A stretch of DNA of 64,000 nt from Caballeronia sp. SEWSISQ10-4 2 (GTDB lineage Bacteria > Pseudomonadota > Gammaproteobacteria > Burkholderiales > Burkholderiaceae): assembly GCF_030464885.1 (NCBI RefSeq), contig NZ_JALPRJ010000024.1:1-64000 (forward strand), in the 5' to 3' direction. Each line of letters opens with the position of its first letter. Position 1 is the first letter of the stretch. Below, piece by piece: positions 1 through 8,339 of the stretch. Below the pieces are notes generated by a model. That model worked only from the letters and a program-made list of their open reading frames with translations. It had not been told where the DNA came from and did no database searches. Made by a program: the position numbers and the translations under genes.

Positions 1-1094
1 AAATTTACGAGCACTGACAGGCACTTGCCGCCATTAACAAGGCTACAAAATGGGCGGAACTCAGGATTAAGACTGCCCAGCAACGCGCCCTCGGTGGCGA
101 TGTTGCGGTAGCGGGCAACGTCCATGCCCAGGCTGTCAAGGTGGAGTAGCCACGCGCGCTGATCGGCAAAGCTCGCGCGGCCGTGCTCACGCAGCGCCTG
201 CAGGAACACCTGCGAGAGCCCTTGCTTTTTCATGTAAGCGAGCGCGTCTTCGTTGATCTGGTATCCATGTCCCGCACCGAGCAACTCGAGGAAATTGATG
301 CGGCTTTTCGAGCACGTGCTTTTGAACCAGGCGAAGTGTTCGTTACCGATGTGGGTGACGTAGCCGTTTTTGCCTTGATGTCGAGTGCCCGTGTCATCGA
401 CCGTCACATACGCTGAGAGCGCCAGGCCAGTCGATAACAGCCCGTCTTTTTCCGCGTGAAAGCGCTCCTTGCCCTCTTGCAGCAGCGCGTTCAACTGCCC
501 GGACGAGATCTCGATGCCCCATTCGCGCAGTTGCTCGCGCAACAGCGGCTGCGTCACGTGACAGTGGTGGTGCTGGTACAGCACATAGCTGACCAGCGTC
601 GCGCCAAAATGGCTGCCGGCGACTGCCCGGGGAAGCTGCCCGGTCAAGGTCTCGCAGTCTGGTGTTTGCCAGCGTGCGAGCCGATAGCGCGTGTTGCGAG
701 AGCCGATCACCAGGTCCTGCACCACGAAATCTCGATACCCTTTGAATCGGGAGCCCGGCGGGATCAACCCGGCCGGCTCGATGATCTCTTCGCAATCGAT
801 CTTCAGTTGGGCGGTCTTGCTCCTGCTGGGCTTACCACGTCGTCTGGCCGGCTTCGTTTGCTGCTGCCGATCGAGCGCGCAGGCTTTGCCGGCCTCCTCA
901 TGCATGCGGCTCGGTTTGAACTTCGGGCGCTTCTTCTCACCCTTGAGCACGGCGACTTCATCCTTCAGATGCAACTCCTGCTCATGCTGGCGAAGGATGA
1001 TTTCGATGAGGCCTTCACCCCAGGCGAGCAGCTTCATGACCGCGGGCGTGTGCTCGACTTTGGGGATATACGGCGCAGCGAGTTTCTTCCTCAC
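1..1094 (-). CDS. IS66-like transposase, main ORF (partial, runs off window)
   Basis: This is one uninterrupted minus-strand frame from a GTG at 1094 to the left edge, about 364 codons without a stop. It looks like a DDE-type transposase of the IS66-like kind. The stretch reading VTVDDTGTRHQGKNGY (around 540-390) carries an acidic D-D pair and is followed by an SKSRINFLELLGAGH block that I recognise from these transposases. The possible starts are GTG 1094, which sits in the 3' arm of a hairpin, or ATG 1037. The frame is in phase with the small upstream ORF at 1107-1286, and only one TAG separates them. The last 20 or so codons before the edge no longer resemble the family, so the copy may be truncated near position 60. 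Assignment to IS66 is from memory of the motif and is uncertain; a transposase is likely. Confidence 0.7.
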   Translation of the reverse strand, partial: MRKKLAAPYIPKVEHTPAVMKLLAWGEGLIEIILRQHEQELHLKDEVAVLKGEKKRPKFKPSRMHEEAGKACALDRQQQTKPARRRGKPSRSKTAQLKIDCEEIIEPAGLIPPGSRFKGYRDFVVQDLVIGSRNTRYRLARWQTPDCETLTGQLPRAVAGSHFGATLVSYVLYQHHHCHVTQPLLREQLREWGIEISSGQLNALLQEGKERFHAEKDGLLSTGLALSAYVTVDDTGTRHQGKNGYVTHIGNEHFAWFKSTCSKSRINFLELLGAGHGYQINEDALAYMKKQGLSQVFLQALREHGRASFADQRAWLLHLDSLGMDVARYRNIATEGALLGSLNPEFRPFCSLVNGGKCLSVLVN

Positions 1095-1106
1095 GACTGC
1101 GTGAGG
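1089..1106 (-). promoter_or_regulatory. Perfect hairpin directly after the amber codon of the transposase N-terminal ORF
   Basis: On the minus strand the bases immediately following TAG are CCTCACG-CAGT-CGTGAGG, a 7-bp perfect stem with a 4-base loop. The GTG that could start the main transposase ORF lies in the 3' arm. A stem just 3' of a stop is the geometry seen at recoding sites, but it could equally be a by-product of mutation. Confidence 0.5.
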
Positions 1107-1286
1107 CTATGCGCGCTTGCCGGCTTTGCGCAGCCGGGCGATTTCCTGTTCCAGTGCTTGAAGCCGCTCTTGCTGGCGATTGACCATATCGGTCAGTTGC
1201 TCGAGCACCGCCAGCAATTCAAGCTCCCGCGGCGTCAATTCGTCTCGCGCGATATCCGGCGGAATGAATTTTTGAGGGATGCTCAT
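1107..1286 (-). CDS. Small coiled-coil ORF upstream of the transposase, ends in TAG
   Basis: This 59-residue ORF starts MSIPQKFIPPDIARDELTP and continues as a leucine/glutamate heptad helix (ELELLAVLEQLTDMVNRQ) typical of the N-terminal multimerisation part of IS66-type transposases. It stops at a TAG at 1109-1107. Four codons later, in the same frame, the main transposase frame continues. So either the transposase N-terminus is cut off by a nonsense codon, or the element makes a short product and a readthrough or reinitiation product. The start ATG at 1286 has no strong ribosome site visible. Confidence 0.55.
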   Translation of the reverse strand: MSIPQKFIPPDIARDELTPRELELLAVLEQLTDMVNRQQERLQALEQEIARLRKAGKRA

Positions 1287-1666
1287 GATCTGGCAACGTA
1301 GAGAGTGGCGACGCGACGAAAGTTAACATTGCCGTCCACGGTTTACAACTGAAATTTTTTTGCGGCCTGCAGGAAGCTCGTCGCTGACATCCGGGCTTGA
1401 TGAGCGGGTCAAGGGCCACGCAACGCCTGGCGCGACTGCCCCGGGTTTATGAGCAGTTACGAGGCCAGACAGGAAGTACTTGATTTAATGAGATTTTTTA
1501 ATAGGGCCGTTTCGCAAAGCCCCATGGCGCCTAGGCGCTGTCGTCCCCGTAAAATGCAACGAAATCAAGGGGACCCCTTAACGTGCGCAAATTTACGAAT
1601 CTTGAGACACCCCCCATTTCCATGCGTCGGCAAGAAGATGCCCGGGCCGAGCTGCGCGGACAACCC
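1287..1666. other. Non-coding flank between the IS remnant and ampC
   Basis: I see no credible gene here. The stretch contains the near-palindrome AAGGGGACCCCTT at about 1567-1579 and, at 1589-1598, the ten bases AAATTTACGA that also open the window at 1-10. These may mark an end or target duplication of a mobile element. Short plus-strand frames at 1449-1712 and 1583-1804 have no ribosome site and overlap the 3' end of ampC, so I do not annotate them. Confidence 0.4.
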
Positions 1667-2854
1667 TCAGTTCCATGGACTAAGCCGACCGCCAAGTTGG
1701 GTCAATATTTGATATGCAGCAGTCACCCTTTGAGCGATGGGAAAATTTTTATTTGCAAGCATGACGATCCCCAATTTTTGAGCGGGAACAAAGGCGACGT
1801 ATGAGGCAAATCCATTGGTTGATCCGGTTTTGTTGATCAGCGAATTGGCTTGTGGCTGGAGCGGAGGGTTTAACTCGGTTGCTTTCGTAGCCTGATAAAT
1901 CATCGTGTCCGAATTGCCCGCCAAAACCTGTTTCAGTTCCACGGGATAGGGATATTGCTCCCATATGAGGTCTTGCGTTATTTCACCCGACCTGAAATAT
2001 CCAGTATGGGTGTCGTCGATCGCGCGTTGCAACTTGCTGTCAATCTTAATCATCTGCATGTTGGCTGCTATAAATCGGATCATGTCCGGCGCACTCGATT
2101 TAATTCCATAGGCTTCCGAGGACAGAACCCCTGCGTTCAGCCTGATCGGAGCGCCCTGCTTCGTGTAGCCTTGCGCGTAATCTTTCATCTGATCCGACGG
2201 TACATTAATGTAACTATGCGTCATTCCAAGCATGGGGAATAACTTCTTTTCAATGGCGTGAACAAAAGACTCATTCATGTTCCGGGCGGCAATCATGCCG
2301 AGCATGCCAATACTTGGATTCGAGTAGATTCGGTAAGTACCGGCAGCGTAAGATGGTTTCCATTGCCTGAAATAATCCATTAACTGATCGTCATTGTGGA
2401 TAGCCTCAGGAACTTGCAACGGGAGGCCACCGGACGTGTGCGTGCCAAGATTTAGCAGACTGATGTTGTCAAAACTGCTACCGCGCAGGTATGGAAAATA
2501 TTTACTGGCACTGTCGGACAACACAAGGTTGCCATTGATCTGAGCATACGAAGCCAATGTTGCCGTATATGTTTTGCTAGCTGACCCAATTTCAAAGAGG
2601 GTTTGGCTTGTAATCGGTCGCTGTGTTTGAAGTGATGCCACACCATAGTTATAAAAGTAACTTTCGCCGTTGACGATTACTGCGATCGCCATGCCGGGAA
2701 TTCGATATTTCTGCATCAAGGGACGAATTACACCATCAACCACGCCCGAGATTTCCTTCTGCTTATTTTCACCTTCTGCAAACGTGTTGGAGGCGAGAAA
2801 ACATGAAGACATCAAGATGGAAATCAACAACTTCTTGGAAAAAACGGAACGCAT
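1667..2854 (-). CDS. ampC: Class C beta-lactamase (AmpC type)
   Basis: This encodes a 395-residue periplasmic serine beta-lactamase. A signal peptide is visible (MRSVFSKKLLISILMSSCFL...TFAE, cut near residue 26). The three active-site elements are in order: S91-A-S-K94, Y177-S-N179 and K342-T-G344. These match class C spacing, and the length suits the family (about 380-390). The start at 2854 is chosen because ACGGAG lies about 8 bases upstream and the signal peptide begins there; the frame is open further upstream but not coding-like. Base composition is clearly lower in GC and richer in AT-ending codons than neighbours, which suggests recent acquisition. An AmpR/PenR-like regulator lies divergently at 3140, but a truncated cupin gene separates the two, unlike the compact ampR-ampC arrangement in enterobacteria. 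An esterase of the same fold is possible but less likely given all three motifs. Confidence 0.9.
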   Translation of the reverse strand: MRSVFSKKLLISILMSSCFLASNTFAEGENKQKEISGVVDGVIRPLMQKYRIPGMAIAVIVNGESYFYNYGVASLQTQRPITSQTLFEIGSASKTYTATLASYAQINGNLVLSDSASKYFPYLRGSSFDNISLLNLGTHTSGGLPLQVPEAIHNDDQLMDYFRQWKPSYAAGTYRIYSNPSIGMLGMIAARNMNESFVHAIEKKLFPMLGMTHSYINVPSDQMKDYAQGYTKQGAPIRLNAGVLSSEAYGIKSSAPDMIRFIAANMQMIKIDSKLQRAIDDTHTGYFRSGEITQDLIWEQYPYPVELKQVLAGNSDTMIYQATKATELNPPLQPQANSLINKTGSTNGFASYVAFVPAQKLGIVMLANKNFPIAQRVTAAYQILTQLGGRLSPWN

Positions 2855-2869
2855 GCATTCTCCGTAAAT

Positions 2870-3093
2870 ACTGATCGGATTACTTTTACCGGTTGGCCCT
2901 CGACCAGCAAGATTATCTCGCCCTTCATGACATAGCAGACCTCGGGTCCGGTCGCCATGTTGAGGGGTTTCTCGGCCTCGGGTCCCATGCCCATCTCGTG
3001 ATTCATGCCGTTCACACCGACGCTTTTCAGGACCTGCGATGCGATGAAGAAAGCGTCGAATGGCGACGAGAATATCGCCCCTTTGCGAGTCAT
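2870..3093 (-). pseudogene. Truncated cupin-domain gene between ampC and ampR
   Basis: An ORF starts at ATG 3093 and for about 74 codons reads like the first half of a small cupin protein; GPEVCYVMKGEIILLVEGQP is the typical first beta-strand cupin motif. After VKVIRS the frame runs into the ribosome site and first codons of ampC in another phase and stops at 2824. The second half of the cupin barrel is therefore missing. The homology break at about 2870-2880 coincides with the change to lower GC, so it looks like the junction where the ampC segment joined. In the usual arrangement a small target gene stands divergent to a LysR regulator, so the cupin may have been the original neighbour. Confidence 0.6.
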
Positions 3094-3139
3094 CTACAAG
3101 CGAGCATAATTTCTGTCTGGGTAAAGAAAAACTTATGCC
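3094..3139 (-). promoter_or_regulatory. Short divergent promoter region between ampR and the cupin/ampC side
   Basis: Only 46 bases separate the two start codons. On the minus strand TTTTTC (3131-3126) and TATGCT (3108-3103), 17 bases apart, could form a -35/-10 pair reading toward the cupin fragment and ampC. The region is AT-rich, as expected for a LysR-type operator overlapping divergent promoters, but I cannot fix an AmpR box. Confidence 0.3.
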
Positions 3140-4048
3140 ATGGCATCCATCCGTCCTCACCTCCCATTGAATGCACTGCGCGCATTCGAATCGTCGGCAC
3201 GGCACCTGAGCTTCACACGCGCGGCACTCGAACTCAATGTGACGCAAGCTGCCGTCAGCCAGCAGGTTCGGATGCTCGAAGAACGGCTCGGCACTACCTT
3301 GTTCAAACGATTGCCACGCGGACTGGGCATGACCGACGAAAGCCGCGCACTGCTTCCGGTATTGACCGATGCATTCAGTCGCATCGAGGGCGTGCTGAAG
3401 CAATTCGAGGGCGGGCATTTTCACGAAGTGCTTACGATTGGCGTGGTCGGGACTTTTGCAGTCGGCTGGCTGCTGCCACGGCTCAAATCATTTCGGGAGG
3501 CTCATCCCTTTGTGGAGTTGCGGCTGCTGACCCATAACAATCTGGTCGACCTGGCAGCGGAGGGGCTGGATTTCGCAATTCGCTTCGGTGACGGAGCCTG
3601 GCCCGCGACACACAATGTCATGTTGCTCGATGCGCCGCTGACCGTGCTTTGCGCACCGGACATTGCGAGAAGGCTTTCCAGACCGTGTGATCTTGCGAGG
3701 GAGACGCTGCTTCGTTCGTATCGAGCCGACGAATGGACCGGCTGGTTTAGCGCGGCTGGACTCGATCCATGGCCGGTAAATGGTCCGGTTTTCGACTCGT
3801 CGCGCTTGATGGTGGAAGCCGCCGTACAAGGCGCGGGAGTCGCCCTGGCTCCGCCTCTGATGTTCGCCCGGGAACTGCAGGCGGAACTGCTCTTTCGACC
3901 CTTCGATACGGAAGTGAGAACTGGCAGCTATTGGCTGACATGGTTGAAATCGAGGCGCATGTCGCCCGCCACGGAATTGTTCCGTCACTGGATTCTCGCG
4001 CAAGCGACCGGCGAGACGGTCGATCAAACTGGCCCAGCTTCGCCGTAG
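3140..4048 (+). CDS. ampR: LysR-family regulator of the AmpR/PenR type
   Basis: This 302-residue LysR transcription factor has an N-terminal winged helix-turn-helix (about residues 9-65, LPLNALRAFESSARHLSFTR...TQAAVSQQ) followed by a periplasmic-binding-like effector domain. The segments IGVVGTFAVGWLLPRL, HNNLVDLAAEGLDFAIRFG and LLRSYRADEWTGWF are those I associate with AmpR and Burkholderia PenR, which switch on a beta-lactamase gene in response to cell-wall muropeptides. It sits divergent to the ampC side, in keeping with that job. No strong ribosome site precedes ATG 3140; an overlapping ATG at 3135 is out of frame. It could be a related GcvA-type regulator serving another gene, but the neighbouring beta-lactamase supports AmpR. 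Confidence 0.85.
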   Translation: MASIRPHLPLNALRAFESSARHLSFTRAALELNVTQAAVSQQVRMLEERLGTTLFKRLPRGLGMTDESRALLPVLTDAFSRIEGVLKQFEGGHFHEVLTIGVVGTFAVGWLLPRLKSFREAHPFVELRLLTHNNLVDLAAEGLDFAIRFGDGAWPATHNVMLLDAPLTVLCAPDIARRLSRPCDLARETLLRSYRADEWTGWFSAAGLDPWPVNGPVFDSSRLMVEAAVQGAGVALAPPLMFARELQAELLFRPFDTEVRTGSYWLTWLKSRRMSPATELFRHWILAQATGETVDQTGPASP

Positions 4049-4065
4049 AGTACGAAAAATTCACG

Positions 4066-4722
4066 TCAAAGCATGCTGAGCGCGGTAGCGAGCACGGTAC
4101 GTTTGAACTTCGCCTGCTGCTGCGGGAGCTTGGAAAAGATCGACATGACGTGGCTGTACGAGACCGTTTTGCTAATGCCGTTAGTCAGCAACGCGAACAG
4201 CACTTCCGGATCGTTGGGTTTTAGTTCGCCCGCATCGATAGCATCGGCGAGAAGCGCGAAAAACACGTCGTGAAAAGGACGCAGAAGGCGTACGACCAGC
4301 ACATCCAGCCGCTCGCCCTGCTCCGTTGCCGCCGTCGAGAAAAACATACCGATATCCGGATCACGGAACACCTTGTCGATAAAGATCGCAAGCGCCCGCT
4401 CCACCCGCTGACGCAACGACAGATCGGAGGTGCGCAGCGCTGCGATCGACTTGATCATCGGTGCGGCCTGCTCGGCGATCTGCTCAACGACCGCAATCCA
4501 CAACGCTTCCTTCGAACCGAAATGATGCGAGATCAGCGCGGGATCGACGCCGGAATCCCGCGCGATTTCCCGCACGCTGGTCGCGTCGAATCCGCGCTTG
4601 GCGAATGCCTGCCGCGCGCTTTTCAGGAGCGCGTCGGAGCCGGCGATCGCGCTGCACGCGGGGCGTCCGCGTGAGCGTTTCTCCTTGGCGGCTTGCGCCG
4701 GACGTGCTGTTGAAACTGTCAT
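4066..4722 (-). CDS. TetR-family transcriptional regulator
   Basis: This 218-residue TetR repressor has its HTH at about residues 31-77 (SARQAFAKRGFDATSVREIA...ALISHHFGSKEALW). The C-terminal part is all-helical, as usual for ligand-binding and dimerisation. I start it at ATG 4722 rather than the in-frame ATG 4827 because the extra N-terminal stretch is arginine-rich and unlike the family. It is convergent with ampR (17 bases apart) and has no obvious partner gene on its 5' side, so its target cannot be told. Confidence 0.88.
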   Translation of the reverse strand: MTVSTARPAQAAKEKRSRGRPACSAIAGSDALLKSARQAFAKRGFDATSVREIARDSGVDPALISHHFGSKEALWIAVVEQIAEQAAPMIKSIAALRTSDLSLRQRVERALAIFIDKVFRDPDIGMFFSTAATEQGERLDVLVVRLLRPFHDVFFALLADAIDAGELKPNDPEVLFALLTNGISKTVSYSHVMSIFSKLPQQQAKFKRTVLATALSML

Positions 4723-5079
4723 GGTTCGATCCGGATTCAGGTGCAGTAAGGCGAGCCCGAAGTTTAACCGACGTAAAGCGCCCCACCGGTACTCCCTAAG
4801 TAGCCGTAATTGCGCGGCGTTTGACATCGGTTGCCCGATTGCCCTACTATCTCATCAATTCATCACTCGTTGAATATATTCATGAGCCACATTGATCGAC
4901 CGCAGCCTCACGCGCAAGCATCGACCACGACGTCACGGCGCCCCACCTCGGTAGTGATGCTAACTATATTCGGCGTGCCGGATGTGGTCTTGTGCAACCG
5001 GAAATCGGCATGACGTGATCGCTTCGTCGTGACACCGGTGACGCCGGCTGCGTGGAATTTCTTGTAAAGGAAAGGTGAG
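4723..5079. other. Intergenic region upstream of the DUF3331 gene
   Basis: This carries the divergent upstream regions of the TetR gene (leftward) and the DUF3331 gene (rightward). A 43-codon frame at 4881-5012 (starting MSHIDRPQPH) is open but has no ribosome site, so I leave it unannotated. I see no repeat or clear promoter. Confidence 0.4.
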
Positions 5080-5478
5080 ATGCTCGAGAAACACACTAGT
5101 GCATGGTCCCAAACCGTAGCGTTACTCGATAACACACGCGCCCGGCAGGTAGCCGACGAAGCAACGCGAATAGCACAACGGCGTCCGGCAAAAACCATCT
5201 GGAACGATCACGCGACGTTGATGGTCAGCGTGATCGAACGCCCCACTCCACGAACGGCCACGGTCTCATGGTGCGATCCGCTCTCGGGCTACTATGGGCA
5301 CCAGACGTGGCGGGTAGCACTCGCCAAACAACGCGGCGAGTGCGTGCTGAGCGGCAAGATCATCAAGCCAGGCGACTTCATCTATCGGCCAGCAATCAGT
5401 CAGCCGCCTCCTGGCAATGCAGGCGCAATGATCATCGCGTCCGAGCTGGTGCCGTTTGGAACGATCCGGCAGTCGTAG
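5080..5478 (+). CDS. DUF3331 domain-containing protein
   Basis: This 132-residue soluble protein of unknown function has a region VSWCDPLSGYYGHQTWRVALAKQRGECVLSG, which is what I recognise as the DUF3331 family found largely in Burkholderia relatives. Two cysteines fall in this block (in SWCDP and ECVLSG) and could bind metal, but that is a guess. A good ribosome site (AAAGGAAAGGTGAG) precedes ATG 5080. It is convergent with the tannase-family gene, 29 bases away. No role can be assigned. Confidence 0.8.
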   Translation: MLEKHTSAWSQTVALLDNTRARQVADEATRIAQRRPAKTIWNDHATLMVSVIERPTPRTATVSWCDPLSGYYGHQTWRVALAKQRGECVLSGKIIKPGDFIYRPAISQPPPGNAGAMIIASELVPFGTIRQS

Positions 5479-5507
5479 CCAGCACTGGCCTATCCACCGA
5501 GCGTCGA

Positions 5508-7151
5508 TCAGGGGTTCTCGCATCGAAAGCTCGTGGCATTGTTGACATTGCCCTTGCCCAGATACTTCGGAAAGCCGGGATATCGGCAGAGCGGCCGCGA
5601 CCGCCCGTTGGTAGCGCTCGCTATGTCCGTCCCGATGAGCGTCTCCGGCGCAATATTCATCGTGACCCACCGGTCCAGCGCACCGAGTTCGTCCCAGGCT
5701 GGAATGAACACGCCGTTGCCGTGCTGAAATCCCGGCACCATATACAGCCGCATGAACGAATCGACAATACTCTGCCCATACTTCTCGACCAGCGAGTGAT
5801 AAAAAGCGATGGTCTGGTTCGGGCTGATGACTTCATCGGCAAGACCATGCATGGTGATCAGCTTGCCGCCGTGCGCAATGAACGCCGATATGTCCGGATT
5901 CATCGCTCCGACCGTCGCCGACAAATCGATCAGGCGGGATTTATAGATCCCCGGATGATCGACATCGAAGCCGAGCGTATCGAAGCGCAAGTCATGCGTG
6001 ACGAAAAACTTCATGTAGCTATCGCCCTGCATGAACAGGTAACCGTTGGCGTCGAAGCGCAAAGGCTGGGTGGCGACCGGTGAATTTCCGAGTCCCAGCC
6101 CGCTGGAATAATCCACACCCTGGAACACGTTGTAGCCGTAATACCGCGTGACCCCGTAAGCGAGTTCATAAGGTAGCGCAAAGCCGTCGCGCAAAATCTC
6201 CAGCGTCGCGAGCTGCGCCTCCGACAAACAACTGTCCCGCAACGAAGGCCGTTGTCCGTTCGCGCATCGCAGTTGCGCGACGATCTGCGGCTCATGCTCG
6301 CGGCACGCCTCTACATTCGCGACAATCCCGTCGACCACGCCATCGAGCCCATCGCATTCGTGAAGCACGGTCTCGACCACGCGCTTTTGCTGGGCCGGCC
6401 CGACGAAACCACCCGGTGTCCCATACGCCGCCTGCCCTACTTTCACGCCCATCAGGCGCACGCCCGAAAAGTTGATGGCCGGTGCGTTGGCGATCACGCC
6501 GTCGTAGTCGCCGGGATATCGTTCGATCACCGTGAACGCTTCGCGCCCGCCGGTGGAGCCGCCGGCGAAGTAGGTCTGCTCGGGCTTGCGGCCATAGCCC
6601 ATGATGATCAGCGCGAGCGCAACGTCATGGGTTTTCTTGAGATGACCGTAGCCGAAGTTGATCACGGCTTCGTCGTTCATCGCGAAATCGGCGCGGCCGG
6701 AGTTGCCGACATGACCTGAATCCGAGCCGAAGGTCGCGTAACCGTCAGACAGCGGCGAGGCGGCGGGCGCAAACGCGGTCGGCTCGGTGCCGCTCACGAT
6801 CACGCCGTTGTAACCGCCCCCGCCCATCTGCAACGCCCGGCCATTCCAGCGCGTCGGCAGATTGACCTCGAAGCGGATGTCGGGCGTGGTGTCGAGTTGC
6901 GCCTTGATCACGCCTACAAGCCGGCAATATTCGCCGTTGCGGTTTTTCGGCGCGGCTGCGGCTACGATCGATGCACCCAGGATAGTCGCGCCGCGAGTAG
7001 GCAAGCCGATCACCGACGCCGGCACCTCTGTGCCTTCCAGCTCGGCGCAGTGCTTGACGAGGTACGAAGCGGCGCTTGCGTGAGTGCTGCACGCGATTAA
7101 GGCAGTGAACAGCAGCAGGGCACGCAGGAGAGTGGTTGTAGCTTGGGGCAT
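5508..7151 (-). CDS. Secreted tannase/feruloyl-esterase family hydrolase
   Basis: This 547-residue alpha/beta hydrolase is exported by an N-terminal signal peptide (LLRALLLFTALIACSTHASAAS). Family members cleave ester bonds of gallic or ferulic acid derivatives. The likely triad is Ser199 in GGSTGG, Asp439 in HGLADEVISP and His477 in PGFQHGNG. In fungal FaeB and most relatives the serine follows a cysteine and the histidine precedes one, forming the disulfide of the CS-D-HC motif. Here both cysteines are glycine, so this is a divergent member. Its substrate is unknown. The gene stands alone, with a LysR gene 200 bases upstream on the same strand. Confidence 0.85.
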   Translation of the reverse strand: MPQATTTLLRALLLFTALIACSTHASAASYLVKHCAELEGTEVPASVIGLPTRGATILGASIVAAAAPKNRNGEYCRLVGVIKAQLDTTPDIRFEVNLPTRWNGRALQMGGGGYNGVIVSGTEPTAFAPAASPLSDGYATFGSDSGHVGNSGRADFAMNDEAVINFGYGHLKKTHDVALALIIMGYGRKPEQTYFAGGSTGGREAFTVIERYPGDYDGVIANAPAINFSGVRLMGVKVGQAAYGTPGGFVGPAQQKRVVETVLHECDGLDGVVDGIVANVEACREHEPQIVAQLRCANGQRPSLRDSCLSEAQLATLEILRDGFALPYELAYGVTRYYGYNVFQGVDYSSGLGLGNSPVATQPLRFDANGYLFMQGDSYMKFFVTHDLRFDTLGFDVDHPGIYKSRLIDLSATVGAMNPDISAFIAHGGKLITMHGLADEVISPNQTIAFYHSLVEKYGQSIVDSFMRLYMVPGFQHGNGVFIPAWDELGALDRWVTMNIAPETLIGTDIASATNGRSRPLCRYPGFPKYLGKGNVNNATSFRCENP

Positions 7152-7352
7152 CGCCTAGAGATTGGATTGCTGCGGCAGGATGAAGCAGAAAGCCAACAGC
7201 GTTTTCGCCGCACAATATATAAGAAGCATCCTATTGGCAGAAATCCGATTGCCCGAATGCGTTGCGTTTGCACAACCGATTGGCGTGGGCGGCTCAGCCC
7301 GATTGGTCCGATGAAAACCGCGCCGCACGGATCACGCCTGGGCGCGTGGCTG

Positions 7353-8213
7353 TCATTCTCCCGGCCATTCCCCCCGCAGATCGCTGTTCTGCAATATCTC
7401 CAGCAATGTCTCCGCAGGCCGGCTCAAGTGCTTCGCCCCCAACGCAATGAATTCGACCTGAGGCAACTCCGGCAGCGCAGCGCGATTCACCGGCGGCGAA
7501 AGCCCTCTGCCTGCCAGGAAATGGGACCGCACGGTGAGCCCCAACCCGCCGCGTGCAGCCGCGATACATCCTGCGTACGAACTGCTCGTGCAGACCACCT
7601 GCCAGCGCGCGCCGACCGCGGCCAGCGAGTCGAGCACCACGGCGCGCGTCACGCTCGGCTCGGCGACGAGGATCAGCGGCAGCGGCTGTTCGAGATCCAC
7701 CTCGGTGCCTGTCAGCCCGAGCCACTCGAGTTGTCCTGAAAACAGCGGAATGCCGCGCGGATCGCCGATGCGCCGTTTGCCGATCATCAAATCGATCGAT
7801 CCTGCGTCCAGATGCTCGTAAAGCCGCCCCGTCATACCGATAGTGATCTCCAGCTCGACATCGGGGTGAGTCCGGCGAAATGCCGCAAGCACGCTGGGCA
7901 AGGGACCGAGCGCGACGTCGTCGGAGCTTCCCAGGCGCACGCGGCCCCGCAGACGCGGCGAGCGGAACTGCAACTCGGCGTGGGTCATCGCTTCGAGGAT
8001 CATGCGGGCGTGGACCAGCATGGCTTCGCCGTCGGCGGTGAGCGCGAGCGAGTGAGTATCGCGCACGAGCAGCCGACGGCCGACGTGTTCTTCCAGCCGC
8101 CGGATGTGCTCGCTCACGCTGGATTGCGTGAGCCGGAGCTGGCGGCCGGCATCGGTGAAACTGTGCGACGCGGCCACTGTCGCGAACGTGTTCAGCCAGA
8201 CCGGATTGAGCAT
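7353..8213 (-). CDS. LysR-family regulator, probable controller of the adjacent exporter
   Basis: This 286-residue LysR protein has its HTH at residues 1-60 (WLNTFATVAASHSFTDAGRQLRLTQSSVSEHIRRLE), followed by the two-lobed effector domain (GRVRLGSSDDVALGPLP...). It is divergent from the MdtD-like exporter with 126 bases between start codons, the classic layout of a LysR regulator and its target. Effector unknown. Confidence 0.9.
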   Translation of the reverse strand: MLNPVWLNTFATVAASHSFTDAGRQLRLTQSSVSEHIRRLEEHVGRRLLVRDTHSLALTADGEAMLVHARMILEAMTHAELQFRSPRLRGRVRLGSSDDVALGPLPSVLAAFRRTHPDVELEITIGMTGRLYEHLDAGSIDLMIGKRRIGDPRGIPLFSGQLEWLGLTGTEVDLEQPLPLILVAEPSVTRAVVLDSLAAVGARWQVVCTSSSYAGCIAAARGGLGLTVRSHFLAGRGLSPPVNRAALPELPQVEFIALGAKHLSRPAETLLEILQNSDLRGEWPGE

Positions 8214-8339
8214 GACGCATTGTGATCGGATTTAACGATGATAGTCAACGTGGCCAGCGGGGTTCCCGATTGCCAGTCGGCGTCTTAAAATCGACACATC
8301 GCGCAAACCCCGCGCGACACTGTTTTCAGCAGTAACTGG

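Noticed and set aside
1449..1804. Two short plus-strand frames between the IS remnant and ampC
   Set aside because: No ribosome site, unusual composition and overlap with the ampC 3' end.
4881..5012. Possible 43-residue ORF upstream of the DUF3331 gene
   Set aside because: No ribosome site and no recognisable sequence; could be a leader peptide but evidence is insufficient.
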